Shown: positions 35,504-45,627 of the stretch, piece after piece
Position numbering within the stretch: position 1 is the stretch's first letter
How the letters are laid out: every line of letters starts with the position of its first letter
Assembly (NCBI GenBank): GCA_037954665.1
Contig: JBBMOL010000018.1
Coordinates: forward strand, 558,001 to 622,000
Direction: 5' to 3'
DNA: 64,000 bases
Source of the DNA: Laguncularia racemosa
Taxonomy: Eukaryota; Streptophyta; Magnoliopsida; Myrtales; Combretaceae
Translations under genes and position numbers: made by a program
Notes under the pieces: model-generated
What the model was told of the DNA's origin: nothing
What the model saw: the letters and a program-made list of their open reading frames with translations, nothing else
Database searches by the model: none

Positions 35504-36093
35504 GAGATTCATGAGAGGGAAGCTGTTCAAGAAAGTCCTAAGGAGCACCACAAGTTTATCAACACTCTATATCAAGATGTCCGTTCAAGCTACTCGGATT
35601 TAGAAGCTTCAGAATAGGAGAATTGGTGGAACAAGGAGTTACGCCGCCGGCCTTTACCAGCCTTGAACCGGCCTACAATTTAAGCTGCCGGCCTTTAACC
35701 GGCCTTGAGCCGGCCTAGGAATTACGCTGCCAGACTTTGAATCGTCCTTTCTTATATTACGCAAATCCGACGGTTAAGATTTGTTTTAGGTTGTATTTTT
35801 TTTTATTTTGTGACACCTTAAGATTGTATATAAACCAGAGAAAGGGGATTATTTTTCACATATATGAATTTTGATAAAATTATTGAGAGTTCTCTCTTTT
35901 GTTATTTGTGAACAACTACTTTGAATTTTCTTCAATCTAATGCTTGGGGAAAATCGCCTAGATAACGTAGGTTTCAATCAATAGGTGTGATTGGGGTCTC
36001 GTTCTGTTCAATTGCTTGTTCGAGACGGTCCTTAGGTATTCGATTCAATTCGATCGTTAGGTTCTAGATTCAATATATCTAGGGTTCACATCA
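35377..36093 (+). repeat. Chromovirus 3' LTR (717 bp)
   Basis: It begins TGATGGGAATCA after the purine run AGAGGGAA (35,371-35,376 region) and ends TTCACATCA before the TSD. It is 11 bp shorter than the 5' LTR because the GCCGGCC-word array (35,641-35,720) is arranged differently. The polyprotein ORF crosses from internal sequence into this LTR in frame. Confidence 0.95.
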
Positions 36094-36098
36094 CTTCA

Positions 36099-36157
36099 TG
36101 GAGGTTTTGGGTATTGATCAATGGAACTCCTTAATGATAGCTATGGGGGCTTAATTT
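36099..36157 (+). repeat. Athila/Tat-like LTR, second segment
   Basis: A 59-bp strip lies between the chromovirus TSD and the Tekay LTR. By position it belongs to the LTR that starts at 30,019. It is too short to test for homology by eye. Confidence 0.4.
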
Positions 36158-38130
36158 TGAGTAATACGCATTTTTTATAAATAAATAAATATATGTATGT
36201 ATAAATATAGAGTGGCAATGTTGTAAATAGGATAATGAGATAGGGGCAGTTTCGTCTTTTCCTAGCTAGACTATATATAAGCAAACTAACCTAAGGTTCT
36301 CCTTTTTCTGCATACTTTTACAATAGCCGCTTAAAGAGATCGAGTGACACAAAAAGAGAGAGAGCTTCTTTAGGAAAGCCTAAAGCAATCCGAGGAGATA
36401 GCACAATGTAGAAAAAGGTAATGGTTTAGGAATTATTGCAAGAATTATTCTAACAAGTGAAGACCAATAATGGAACGATTTTTTGTTGTGTACAGGGAAT
36501 GTAAAGAGAAGAGACTTCCTGGATCAAGGAGTCGACATGTGGGAAGTTCGATGTAAGTATTTTAACTTACATTAATTGAGGAGTATTCACATATTTTAAA
36601 GGTTTACGGAGCCTAAAGATAAAGAGGAACAAATTTGGGAGAAATTAGACTAAAATAATTAGGGTTCGTAGGTTTAGCCAAGAGATATATGACCTCCCAA
36701 CACGATCGTATTACAGTTGTGTTGAATTTAAAAGTATACCGAGAGATATATGGTCCCCAACATGATTGTGTTTCGACCGTGTTAAATTACCAAGACGTAT
36801 TGAGAGATACACGGCCTTCCAACACGATCATATTTTGACCTTGTTGAATTAAGAGAAACACAGCCTCCCAACACAGTCGTGTTCCAATTGTATTGAAGCC
36901 AAATCTCACCGAAAGACACACGACCTTTAACATAGTCATGTACTAGCCCGTGTTAGGCAACACGGCCTCCAACATGGCTATGTTAAGTAATGAATATTAT
37001 TAATATATATCAAATTATCTTCTTAATTAACCAAGTTCCACACAACCGAGGCAATTAGTATAACTATAGATAACGTAATAGATTAAGAGGAATTAGGAGA
37101 AATATACTATAATTAGATTAGTACTAAGAGTGATGTCTTAATGATCATACAGATATCAACTTAACTTCAGTTTGGGACAAGAAGTGCTTAAGGCTAGGAT
37201 ACTAGGTACATGTTTACTTTATTTGTTGAATGTGATTGTTAGGAAGCTATATAATGAGTTATATGTGAAATAATGAAATGCTAAGATGTAATGTGAATGA
37301 AGTGGTATCATAAAGTAATACAGTGTTATTAGTTGAATGAGATATGTTGCTTGTGCTTGGCTCGGCCTAAGGGCCCGTAATGGCAGATCCCTAGAGGACA
37401 CCTCAATGACCAGTATGCCATGTTATCCCTAGTGGAACCGTTTATCGAAATGATCTAAGGTAGATTAGGGTTAGATGGGGCACGTAGTGGCAGTTCCCAT
37501 TAGGGTTAGACAAGGCCTACAAAGGCAGTTCCCAATAGGACAAAACTTGTGTGTACCGAGGTCTTGAGTACCCCTATGTGTTATAATTCATTTTGGTATT
37601 GATGTGTGAATTGAATTGTGAATGTGTTGTGGACAAATTTTGCATATATGCATGTGATATTAATGTGGTGTGTCATCCGCATGTGGGTGTGGTACTCACC
37701 AACTAAGCTTAAGCTCACCCCCCTTCCTATATATATATATATATTTTTTTTAGCTACAAGCGAAAATTATGAACAACTAGAGTATGATGAAAACAGAAAC
37801 TTTGTGGGACATTACATGGATGAGATGGGAAGAGAACACTATTATTATGTGGAGGAAGAGTGACAAAAATTATGAATATTTGTACATGGATGTTTTATTG
37901 TTAAATTGAAGTTATAAAGATGCATTATAGCTTGAGATTTTGTTGTTGTTAAATAATGAAATTTTGAATGACTTATCTGTAAGTCGTTCATTTGATTATA
38001 GTTATAGTAATATAATGGATAATGTATATGATCAGGTTTTGAAGTGTGATGAAGTTTTAGAGCCTTAGCGTATTGCTTGGTAGTAGTGACACGTGGTGAG
38101 CTGTGATGTTCTAGATTCTAAGGCATTACA
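36158..38130 (+). repeat. Tekay 5' LTR (1,973 bp)
   Basis: It starts TGAGTAATACGCATTTTTTA, matching TGTAATACACTTTTTTTTA of the 3' LTR apart from two extra bases, and ends GGCATTACA. Homology with the 3' LTR covers 36,158-36,458 and 37,578-38,130. The middle (36,459-37,577) has no partner there. A CACGGCC-type minisatellite occupies about 36,670-36,990. Confidence 0.9.
36670..36990 (+). repeat. Degenerate minisatellite of ACACGGCC / AACACGATCGTGTT units
   Basis: About five units of 60-70 bp each hold a form of 'gagagatacacggcct-cc-aacacgatcgtgtt-cgaccgtgttgaatt', for example near 36,682, 36,750, 36,808, 36,855 and 36,925. Each unit contains near-palindromic CACGG/CCGTG and AACACG/CGTGTT pairs. 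Units are diverged and vary in spacing. Confidence 0.7.
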
Positions 38131-38137
38131 GCTTAAG

Positions 38138-38149
38138 TGGTATCAGAGC
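38138..38149 (+). other. Tekay primer-binding site, tRNA-iMet type
   Basis: TGGTATCAGAGC lies seven bases after the LTR end and fits the initiator-Met tRNA site. It is followed by about 450 bp of leader with no recognisable ORF. Confidence 0.9.
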
Positions 38150-38599
38150 CCAGGTTGATGATCCCTAAGAGCATAGGTTAATGATCCCTAGAAGCCTAGG
38201 TTTTTATCAAAAGAGTATAAGTAAGTAGCATCAGAACACTAGGTTTTGATGATCTTTAGAATTTAAGATGTGATCAAACAGAGATTTAGTTGATGACTTC
38301 TAGAATTAAGTGATGATCAAAAAGGTGTAGGATTCAATCAATAGAAGTTAAGTTGAAATCTTTAAAAGACCAAGTAAATGATCTACAGATCCATAAGAAT
38401 GAAGAGAGTAGGTAAATTAGGGAATAACTACTATGTTATATTAATCCAAATATTTCATGCAATAGTATTCTATTGAATATCCCTGTTTAATTACATATAT
38501 GTGTATGATTGAGCTTGAGTACACATAGATGTATACTGTTACTAACTCCCCTTATAAATTCTAACTCGGGAATCATTCTGCTGTCTCAATTTACATAGA

Positions 38600-39699
38600 A
38601 TGCCTCCAAGAAGAAATATCATATGCTGGATAGGGTGGAGATGCCCTAAATGATAGAAACCCTCAAAGACCACCTCAGCAAGAAACCCTAAAGTAAACTA
38701 ATGTCACAACTGCAAAGCTGCTAGAGATTGTAAATGCTCTAGTAGGAATGTTGGCACAACAACAATAGCAGGCTATGAGACTTGTCAAGCCTGTAGAGGA
38801 ACCTTATAGGTTGGACAAATTTATGAGCATGGCTAAGGAGTTCCACCCAAAGGTTGATGATCTAATAGAGGTTAAATATTGGATCACTGAAACTGAAAGG
38901 ACCTTTGAAGCCTTCATGGTCTCTGAAGATAGAAAAGTAAGATATGTTGCTCATATGCTAAAGGGAGCAGCTGCAAACTAGTGGTCCAGTATGTCCATAT
39001 TAGCAGGAGCTCCTAACCAATAGCAAAGGTTTAAGGAACTCTTTTATGAAAAGTACTTCCCCAACAGCATCGGGACAAAATGGAGGTAGATTATTATAAC
39101 TACTAATAGGGTAATAGATCTGTACAAGCATATGAAGCAGAACTGAACCGCTTAAGCAAATTCTTGCCAAAGGTGATGAGAGGAGATGATGCCTCCCAAG
39201 CTAGAAGATTCTTGAGAGGACTAGAGCCTACCCTATAACATAAAGTAGGGGCTTTCTAGTTGACTACTTATGCAAAGTTATTGACAAAGCAAAGTACTTA
39301 GAGTAGAGCAAAAAGAGAACAGAGAAACAACTATCTTGTATATCAAGATCAGTTCCAGGAAAAAGTCCTATTTCCAACATGCCTTATGTAGATACAGGGA
39401 AGAGGTCAACTGTATATCCAGCTAAACCTATGGCTTATGCACCTAAACCTCTTCAAACTAAGCCTGCACCTCTAGCATTGCCTCCTCCACCATAGGCAAG
39501 TCAAGATGTGAGATGTCCTAGATGTTTAGGATCGCATGATCTACAACAATGTAATTGGCTAGAAGGGGCATGCTTCTCCTATGGAAAAACGGGACATACC
39601 AACAAAAATTGTACTAATAGGACTCTCCCTCAGACCATCTACTATACCTGTAAGCAAAGAACGTATAGATCATTCGAGTGTGGTACTCAGCACACTTAA
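38600..39699 (+). pseudogene. Tekay gag with altered zinc knuckle
   Basis: The likely start is ATG at 38,600 (MPPRRN). The core piece 38,775-38,981 has DDLIEVKYWITETERTFEAF and VRYVAHMLKGAAAN, the usual Retrotrans_gag pattern. Stops break it several times. At 39,508-39,699 the nucleocapsid part reads ACFSYGKTGHTNKNC: the second Cys of the CCHC knuckle is Tyr, so zinc binding would be lost. It would have formed the particle shell and packaged RNA. Confidence 0.8.
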
Positions 39700-39849
39700 G
39701 CAACTACACCCCCATAAGCCCAACAGCCTATAAAGACTACACCTAGAGGACCACTAGGTAGAAATCAGAACATGGGACCAAGATAGAGGGCACTTGGTAG
39801 GGTGTTTGCATTACAATAGCAGCAGCAACAGGATGCTCATGATCAAGCT

Positions 39850-40297
39850 ACCATAGCAGGTACACTGCTCATAAACTCAAATACTACCTATGTACTATTT
39901 AACATATGTGCAACGCATTCTTGTATATCACCTGTATTTATGAATGTATGTGAATTAAAACCTGTTGTACTAGAGAATGCTATGATTGTAAATACTCCAT
40001 TTGGAGTAGGGGGAATTAGATCAAATGTGTAAAGATGTAGAGATTGTAATACATGATAAGAAAATGCTGGTTAAATTGTTTGTATTAGATATGATAGAGT
40101 TTGATCTAATTTTAGGGGTGAATTGGTTGTATAAGTACCATGCCACTATAGATTGTCATAATCTAGTGGTTAAGTTTGATTTTCTTGATCAGGAGCAAAT
40201 TTTATACAAGTTAGAACCACAGAGGCCTGCGACTCTTCCAACATACGAGTTGTGGAATAAAGGAAGATTGTTAGCCTTATCTGTAGAGATAGGATAG
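39850..40297 (+). pseudogene. Tekay aspartic protease
   Basis: The C-terminal half is clear at 40,025-40,297: FDLILGVNWLYKYHATIDC is the conserved block following the flap in Tekay proteases. Upstream, the region expected to hold the active-site D-S/T-G reads near 39,895-39,915 with ICATHSCISP following, so the catalytic Asp codon is not evident. A frame change near 40,018 separates the halves. Confidence 0.7.
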
Positions 40298-40399
40298 GTT
40301 AAGGAATTGGGAATTGTGCATTTAGTGAATGAGTATACATATTTTTTCCTAAGAACTTGTCGAGTTTACCACCACCAGAGAGATAAAGTTCTATATTGA

Positions 40400-41240
40400 T
40401 CTTATACCGAGAATGGCATCCATATCTAAAGCACCATACAGGATGGCACCTACCAAACTATTTGAACTGAAGAGTCAACTTCAAGAACTTCAAGATAGTG
40501 GGTTTATTAGACCAAGTGTGTCACCTTAGGGTGCTCTAATGTTATTTGTCAAGAAGAAAGATGGGAGTGTGAGGTTGTGTATAGATTATAAGAAGCTAAA
40601 CAAAGTCGCAATCAAGAACAAATACACTCTCCCTAAGATTGATGATCTATTTGATCAATTACAAGGAGCACAAGTCTTCTCCAAAATTGACTTGAGATCG
40701 AGGTACCATCAGTTAAGAATCAAGGAGGAAGACATATAGAAAACTGCTTTTAGGACTCGGTATGGGCATTATGAGTTTCGGGTGATGCCTTTTGGTTTAA
40801 CAAATGCTCTAACAGCCTTCATGGACCTCATGAATAGAGTGCTTAAAGATTGGTTAGATTAGTTTGTAGTGGTTTTTATAAATGATATCCCCACCTATTC
40901 CAAAAGTAGAGAAGAACATGAAGCACATCTCATAACTATACTGAAAAGACTCAAGGAAGAAAAGCTTTATGCAAAATTCAGTAAATGCGAATTTTGGTTG
41001 GAATAAGTATCCTTCTTAAGACATGTGGTGAATAAGAATGGAATATCGGTAGACCCTGAGAAGGTGAAGGCAGTAAGTAACTAGCTAAGACCAAGAATTG
41101 TAACAGAAGTAAGGAGTTTTCTGGGATTAGCTGGGTACTACAAACGCTTTGTAGAAGGATTCTCTCGATTAGCCACTCCCTTGACTCAAGTGACAAAGAA
41201 AAAGGCCTGGTTTATATAAAGTGAGGAGTGTGAGAGCAGC
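40400..41240 (+). pseudogene. Tekay reverse transcriptase, catalytic Asp lost
   Basis: Blocks in order are [47 protein letters not shown], and the active-site box reading FINDIPTYS. The first of the two box aspartates is Asn (AAT at 40,881-40,883), where functional elements have FIDD or YIDD. Further on, [20 protein letters not shown] marks the connection region. At least three stops interrupt it (near 40,528, 40,737 and 40,860). Confidence 0.9.
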
Positions 41241-41249
41241 TTCACAACA

Positions 41250-41795
41250 TTGAAAAATAAATTAATGACAGCTCTAGTGTTAGCTCTACCGAAGATGGGA
41301 GAAGAATTTGAAGTATTCAGTGATGCATCAAATCAAGGTTTGGGGTGTGTGCTTATGCAAAATAGGAGAGTCATTGCATATGCTTGCCACCAGCTAAAAC
41401 AATATGAGAAGAATTACCCCACCCATGACCTGGAATTAGCTGTTGTGATATTGGCACTAAAATTGTGGAGACACTATCTTTATGGGGAGAAGTGTAAAAT
41501 CTTCGCAAATTATAAAAGTTTGAAGTATTTGTTTACCTAAAAGGAGTTGAATATGAGGCAAAGAAGGTGGCTAGAATTGATAAATGATTATGATGTGGAA
41601 ATTCATTATCACCCTAGAAAAGCAAATGTGGTTGCAGATACATTAAGTGGGAAGAAACACATAAATATTGTAGGATTAATCACATCTCAGAAGAAGATAT
41701 TAGAAGATATGGATAAGCTGAAATTGGAAGTGGTGACACGAGAAGTGGGAAATAGGTTAACTACACTTTGTATCCAACCAAATCTTCTAAATTAG
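41250..41795 (+). pseudogene. Tekay RNase H
   Basis: Two open pieces (41,250-41,540 and 41,547-41,795) are separated by one stop and stay in frame. They show [36 protein letters not shown] and RRWLELINDYDVEIHYHPRK. Unlike the Athila copy, the first catalytic Asp (in SDAS) is kept. In the second piece NVVADTLSGK keeps the terminal ADTLS form in place of the usual ADALSR. Confidence 0.9.
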
Positions 41796-41799
41796 ATTA

Positions 41800-42807
41800 A
41801 AACTGCACAAATAGAAGATCCTGAAATTTAGAAGATAAGAAACAAAGTATAACAGGGTGAAGCCACAAAATTTGTGTTAAACACTAAAGGGGTAGTCAAG
41901 TATGGTAACAAATGGTATGTTCCAAATAACACAAAATTAAAGAAGAAGATTATGAAGGAAGCCCATTACACGGTTGTCAAAATCGCGATTTTATCTTAAA
42001 TTGAATAGTATAAAATTGGTAGAATCGTATAAAATCATATAGAATCGGTAACTTGTAGAATCGTATATCTAAACTCATAATTATATCAAAAGTTTATACC
42101 TAAATGATTTTTCTTCTATTTTGATTATGAAAAACTTGATAAAATTGAAAACTCATAGAATCGTACAATTAACTCGTGATTTTGACAACCATGGCCCATT
42201 ACTTAGGATATACAGTATACCTAGGAAGTACTAAGATGTACAAGGATCTCAAGAATACTTACTGGTGGAAAAATATGAAATGGGAGATAGCTAAATATGT
42301 GTCCAAGTGTCTCACCTGTCAAAAAATAAAGATTGAACACCAAAGACCAATTGGTAAGTTACCACCTCTTCCTGTACTTGAATGGAAGTGGGAACATGTA
42401 ACTATGGATTTCGTCACAGCACTTTTGAGAACAAGGGAGAAATATGATGCAATTTGGGTGATAGTAGACAGATTGACTAAGTCCACACATTTCTTGCCAA
42501 TTAAGGTGGACTATAGACTAGAAAAGCTTGCTCAATTGTATATTAAAGAGATTGTCATATTACACAGGGTACTGGTTACGATTACATCTGACAGGGATAC
42601 TCGTTTTGTGAGCAAATTCTAGAAAAGTCTGCATCAAGTTTTGGGAACCAAACTCCAATTTAGTACAACATTTCATCATCAGACATATGGGCAATCTGAA
42701 AGAACTATTCAAATTCTGGAAGATCTACTATGAGCTTGTACCTTAGATCAAGGGGGTAACTAGAGTGATCATTTGCTTTTAGTAGAATTTCCTTATAACA
42801 ACAATTA
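41800..42807 (+). pseudogene. Tekay integrase, part before the solo LTR
   Basis: The zinc-binding region (CLTCQKIKIEHQRP near 42,310-42,355) and the catalytic core (FVTALLRTREKYDAIWVIVD, then TSDRDTRFVSKF) are seen after the MITE. Further downstream come HQTYGQSERTIQILEDLL and VEFPYNNNYQ, the end of the core. The first two D,D,E aspartates appear as DFV and SDRD; the Glu context is SERTIQ. Stops occur near 42,622 and 42,733. Confidence 0.85.
41961..42202. mobile_element. 224-bp MITE with 9-bp target-site duplication
   Basis: GCCCATTAC occurs at 41,961-41,969 and 42,194-42,202 and brackets a 224-bp AT-rich element (41,970-42,193). Its ends are inverted: ACGGTTGTCAAAATCGCGAT at the left and, in reverse complement at the right, CATGGTTGTCAAAATCACGA. 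A 9-bp duplication points to a Mutator-like (MULE) non-autonomous element; an 8-bp reading (hAT) is also possible. It sits in Tekay integrase coding sequence, which reads on in frame across the duplication once the element is set aside. Repeated GTAGAATCGTAT words fill the interior. No ORF is present. Confidence 0.9.
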
Positions 42808-44951
42808 CCAAGTGTAAACACCCCATTTTTGTCTTAGGAATGAATAATAATCAATTTTCAATTTTTTCCAATTTTTCTTTAATTTAGCAAAAATAATAAA
42901 AATGTTCAAAAAATAAAAATAAATAGGAAAAAACATCAATTTTGAAAAATGATTTCAGAAATGGCAATAATAAATAATAAATAATTTTTACAAATTTTTG
43001 AAATTTCAAAAAATACAAAAAAATAAAAAAAATCGCATTGCATATATGCAATTTGCAAAATTAGAAAAATCAGGAAAGTGGGCTAGCCCAGTTGGTCCGG
43101 ACCACGGGCTAAGGCATGCGCGAGGGGGGCTTGGTCGTAGGTTCGAATAGCTGGGGAGGCAGTTTCCGCGTTTTGTTTTTCTTACTTATCCAGGACACGT
43201 GGCAGCCTCTGATTGGCTGGAGGGAACGCACGCGTCGGGCGCGTGATCGTCTTCTACCTCGGGTCCGAGATCGCCGGCGGAAGAGAAAATTCGAATTTTG
43301 GCCGTTTCGATTCGATTTTTTGCACAAATCCAACAGATCTTTAACAGAAATAAGATAAACATTATCTAATTGGAATCAAATCGCAACAAATCAAAGGATT
43401 TACACAAATCGGAGTTGGTTTTTTTAACCGAAAATCCGATTAGCTTCGATCGGAGGAAATCCGAGCTTATCTAGCTCGGTTTCAAGTGCCTATAAATAGG
43501 AATCGAAGGGAGGAAGCCAAAACACGAATCAGAATTAAGAGAAAGTGAGAAAAGAGTGCAAATCGGAGGAGACCCAAAATCGCGATTACCGACCGGAGTT
43601 GAACCACCACCAGGAGATGATCTGGGAGCAAACCACCACCACCATTGGACTCAGCACCCTCAAGAAGCTAGGATTCGATACCTCACCCGTTGCAAAAGAC
43701 CGCCGGAACACCGTGAACGAGCATCCTCCGCCGCCGTGTCCGACTGATTCGACCCGATTCGACCCGATCGACCCGACCCGCGCACCAACCCGGATCCAGG
43801 TAAGTCGGATTTTCCGGACTTTTCCAATTTATTTATTTCTTTTTATTCTGATTTTATTTATTATTTGTTATTTATTTATTAATTTGTTGGTTATTTATTT
43901 ATTTGTTTGTTTATGTTTTATTTTCTATAAATAGGAAAATGTTAGAAATTAGATTTTTTAGGATTTAATAATGTAGAAAAATAATGAAAAATAATAATAA
44001 TAAAAATGTAGAAAAAAAATATAAATATTAGAAAAAATAATAATAAAACTTTAGGTTTTAAAATAGGATAGATAATAGTTTAGGATAAAATCTTTAACAA
44101 AAATTCATAAAAAATATAAAAATCATAAAAAATCATAAAAAATAATAAAAAACAATAAAAATCATGAAAACTTAGAAAAAATAAAAAATTGTAGAAGAAT
44201 AATAAAAACCATAAAAATCATAAAAAAAATCATAAAAAAAATTATAAAGAATCATAAAAAATCATGAAGATTCATAAAAATTAATAAAAATTCAAAAAAT
44301 GAGTTTTGGCACTTAGAAAAATCATTTTCTTCAAATAAATCAAAAATTGATGTTTTCCCTAAAAATCATTTTCAAAAATCAGATTAAAGCTTAGGCTTAG
44401 ATTTTTCAAAAAAAAATCTCAAAAATGATAAAAACATAAATCAAAAGAGATTTCAAAATTAAAATTCACAAACAAACTTAAAGTTTTCAGAAAAGCGAAC
44501 TACGGCTTGTTTGATCCTGACTAGCGGGTACGTAGGCACCCATTCGAGTCAACCCATAAAATGAAATAAAAAATCATTTTTTTGAAATAATTCAAAAACA
44601 TAATAAAAGTAACAGAAACACAATAAAACACATTTCTAAATAAGAACAATTTTAGGAGATTAGGTGGTAACCGTAAGGTTTTAATAGGTTAGCCTCCGGA
44701 CTTAGAAACTCTGGTTTTCCCTTTTCCTCTTTTCAAAAACAAGAAGGGGAAATAACGACGACTAGTGGTCCAAATTAAGACTAATCCACTCCTTTAATCT
44801 TAATTCAATATTTCCCAACAACAGTTGGGTGGCGACTCCAAAAATCAAACGAAATTCCTAACTCAAGTCGAGGATCTACATTAGATGAGCATAGGGTCTA
44901 GTCTAGATCGGATTAGGAATGGGAATTAAAAAAATTAGACTCGACACCAAG
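42808..44951 (+). mobile_element. Solo Tat/Ogre-like LTR (2,134 bp) with CCAAG duplication
   Basis: CCAAG at 42,808-42,812 and 44,947-44,951 flanks an LTR with TG...CA ends (TGTAAACACCCC at 42,813, ACTCGACA ending at 44,946). No internal domain follows, so it is the product of LTR-LTR recombination. The insertion point is within the Tekay integrase. It is the same family as 1,881-3,829, in opposite orientation. The middle of the LTR has a TATA box (43,491-43,498), a conserved donor CAG|GTAAGT (43,797-43,805) and an AT-rich 3' half with repeated ATCATAAAAA words. ORFs on both strands at 43,109-43,358 and 43,545-43,934 reflect its GC-rich section and are not claimed as genes. Confidence 0.95.
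43082..43160 (+). other. tRNA-like block inside solo LTR (copy 2)
   Basis: TAGCCCAGTTGG (43,084-43,095) fits the polymerase III A box TRGCNNAGTNGG fully. GGTTCGAATAG (43,140-43,150) fits the B box GGTTCGANNCC except at the end. The starts are 56 bp apart, as in tRNA genes, and the block lies upstream of the LTR TATA box in the U3 part. The copy at 3,490-3,565 is equivalent. No T or acceptor stem pairing was confirmed. It is a tRNA-derived or SINE-like insertion fixed in the family, not a tRNA gene. Confidence 0.6.
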
Positions 44952-45627
44952 CTACTATACAAATAGCTCCTTATGAAGCATTATATGGAAAGAAGTGCAG
45001 ATCTCCCTTACACTAGGATAAAGTGGGAGATAGACGGGTATTGGGGCTAGAGATAGTACAAAAAACAATAGACAAGGTTAAAGTCATAAGGCAACGGACC
45101 CTATCAGCCCAAAGTCGCCAGAAAAGTTATCTAGACAAACGGTGACACCCTCTAGAGTTTCTAGTGGGAGATAAAGTCTTACTGAAGATTTCTCCAACTA
45201 AAGGGGTAATCAGGTTTGGACTACGGCATAAACCGAATCCAAGATATGTGGGTCCATTCGAAATTCTAAAAAGAATTGAAACAATTGCATACAAGTTGGC
45301 CCTACCACCAAGTCTAGCCAGAGTACATGATGTGTTTCATGTATCAATGTTAAGAAAGTTTATACCTAACCTAGATCAAGTGATGGCCTTGGAACCTTTG
45401 AAGGTATAACTAGACCTATCCTCTATAGAAAAACCTGTGAGAATAGTAGACATAAAGAAACAAGTTTTAAGAAGGAGAAGAATTCCTTATGTCAAAGTAT
45501 AATGGACAAATCAAACAAAACAAGAGGCGACATGGGAATTAGAAGAAGAAATGAAGAGAAAGCATCCAAAACTAATCCCAATTCCAAGTAACTTTCGAGA
45601 ACAAAAGTTTTAATAAAAGGGTGAGAG
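44952..45627 (+). pseudogene. Tekay integrase C-terminus and chromodomain
   Basis: The frame resumes after the solo LTR with APYEALYGKKCRSPL, the expected continuation. The piece 45,164-45,409 has VGDKVLLKISPTKGVIRFG, PRYVGPFEILKRI and HDVFHVSMLRKF. Next, 45,430-45,600 has VRRIDIKK-like PVRIVDIKKQVLRRRRI and ATWELEEEMKRKHP, a chromodomain of the type that directs Tekay integration. Stops at several points (for example 45,407-45,409) break it. A purine-rich run ends at 45,627, just before the 3' LTR. Confidence 0.9.

Larger units (their letters stand above)
30786..36093 (+). mobile_element. Chromovirus-type Ty3/gypsy element, full ends, internal deletion
   Basis: The limits are exact: TSD CTTCA at 30,781-30,785 and 36,094-36,098 flank two LTRs (30,786-31,513 and 35,377-36,093). 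The layout is 5' LTR, tRNA-iMet primer-binding site (31,516-31,527), 1-kb leader, gag-protease-RT ORF, and a 3' LTR entered by the ORF. RNase H, integrase and any chromodomain are absent: sequence jumps from the RT connection region to the polyprotein C-terminus near 35,340. It cannot move on its own. The two LTRs are very similar over their first 250 bp (about five differences), so the insertion is younger than the surrounding Athila relics. Confidence 0.95.

Noticed and set aside
36670..36990. CRISPR-like array
   Set aside because: The units vary in length and sequence and belong to an LTR minisatellite in a eukaryotic genome.
43109..43358. Two overlapping ORFs on opposite strands
   Set aside because: They lie in the GC-rich part of the solo LTR and reflect few stop codons there.
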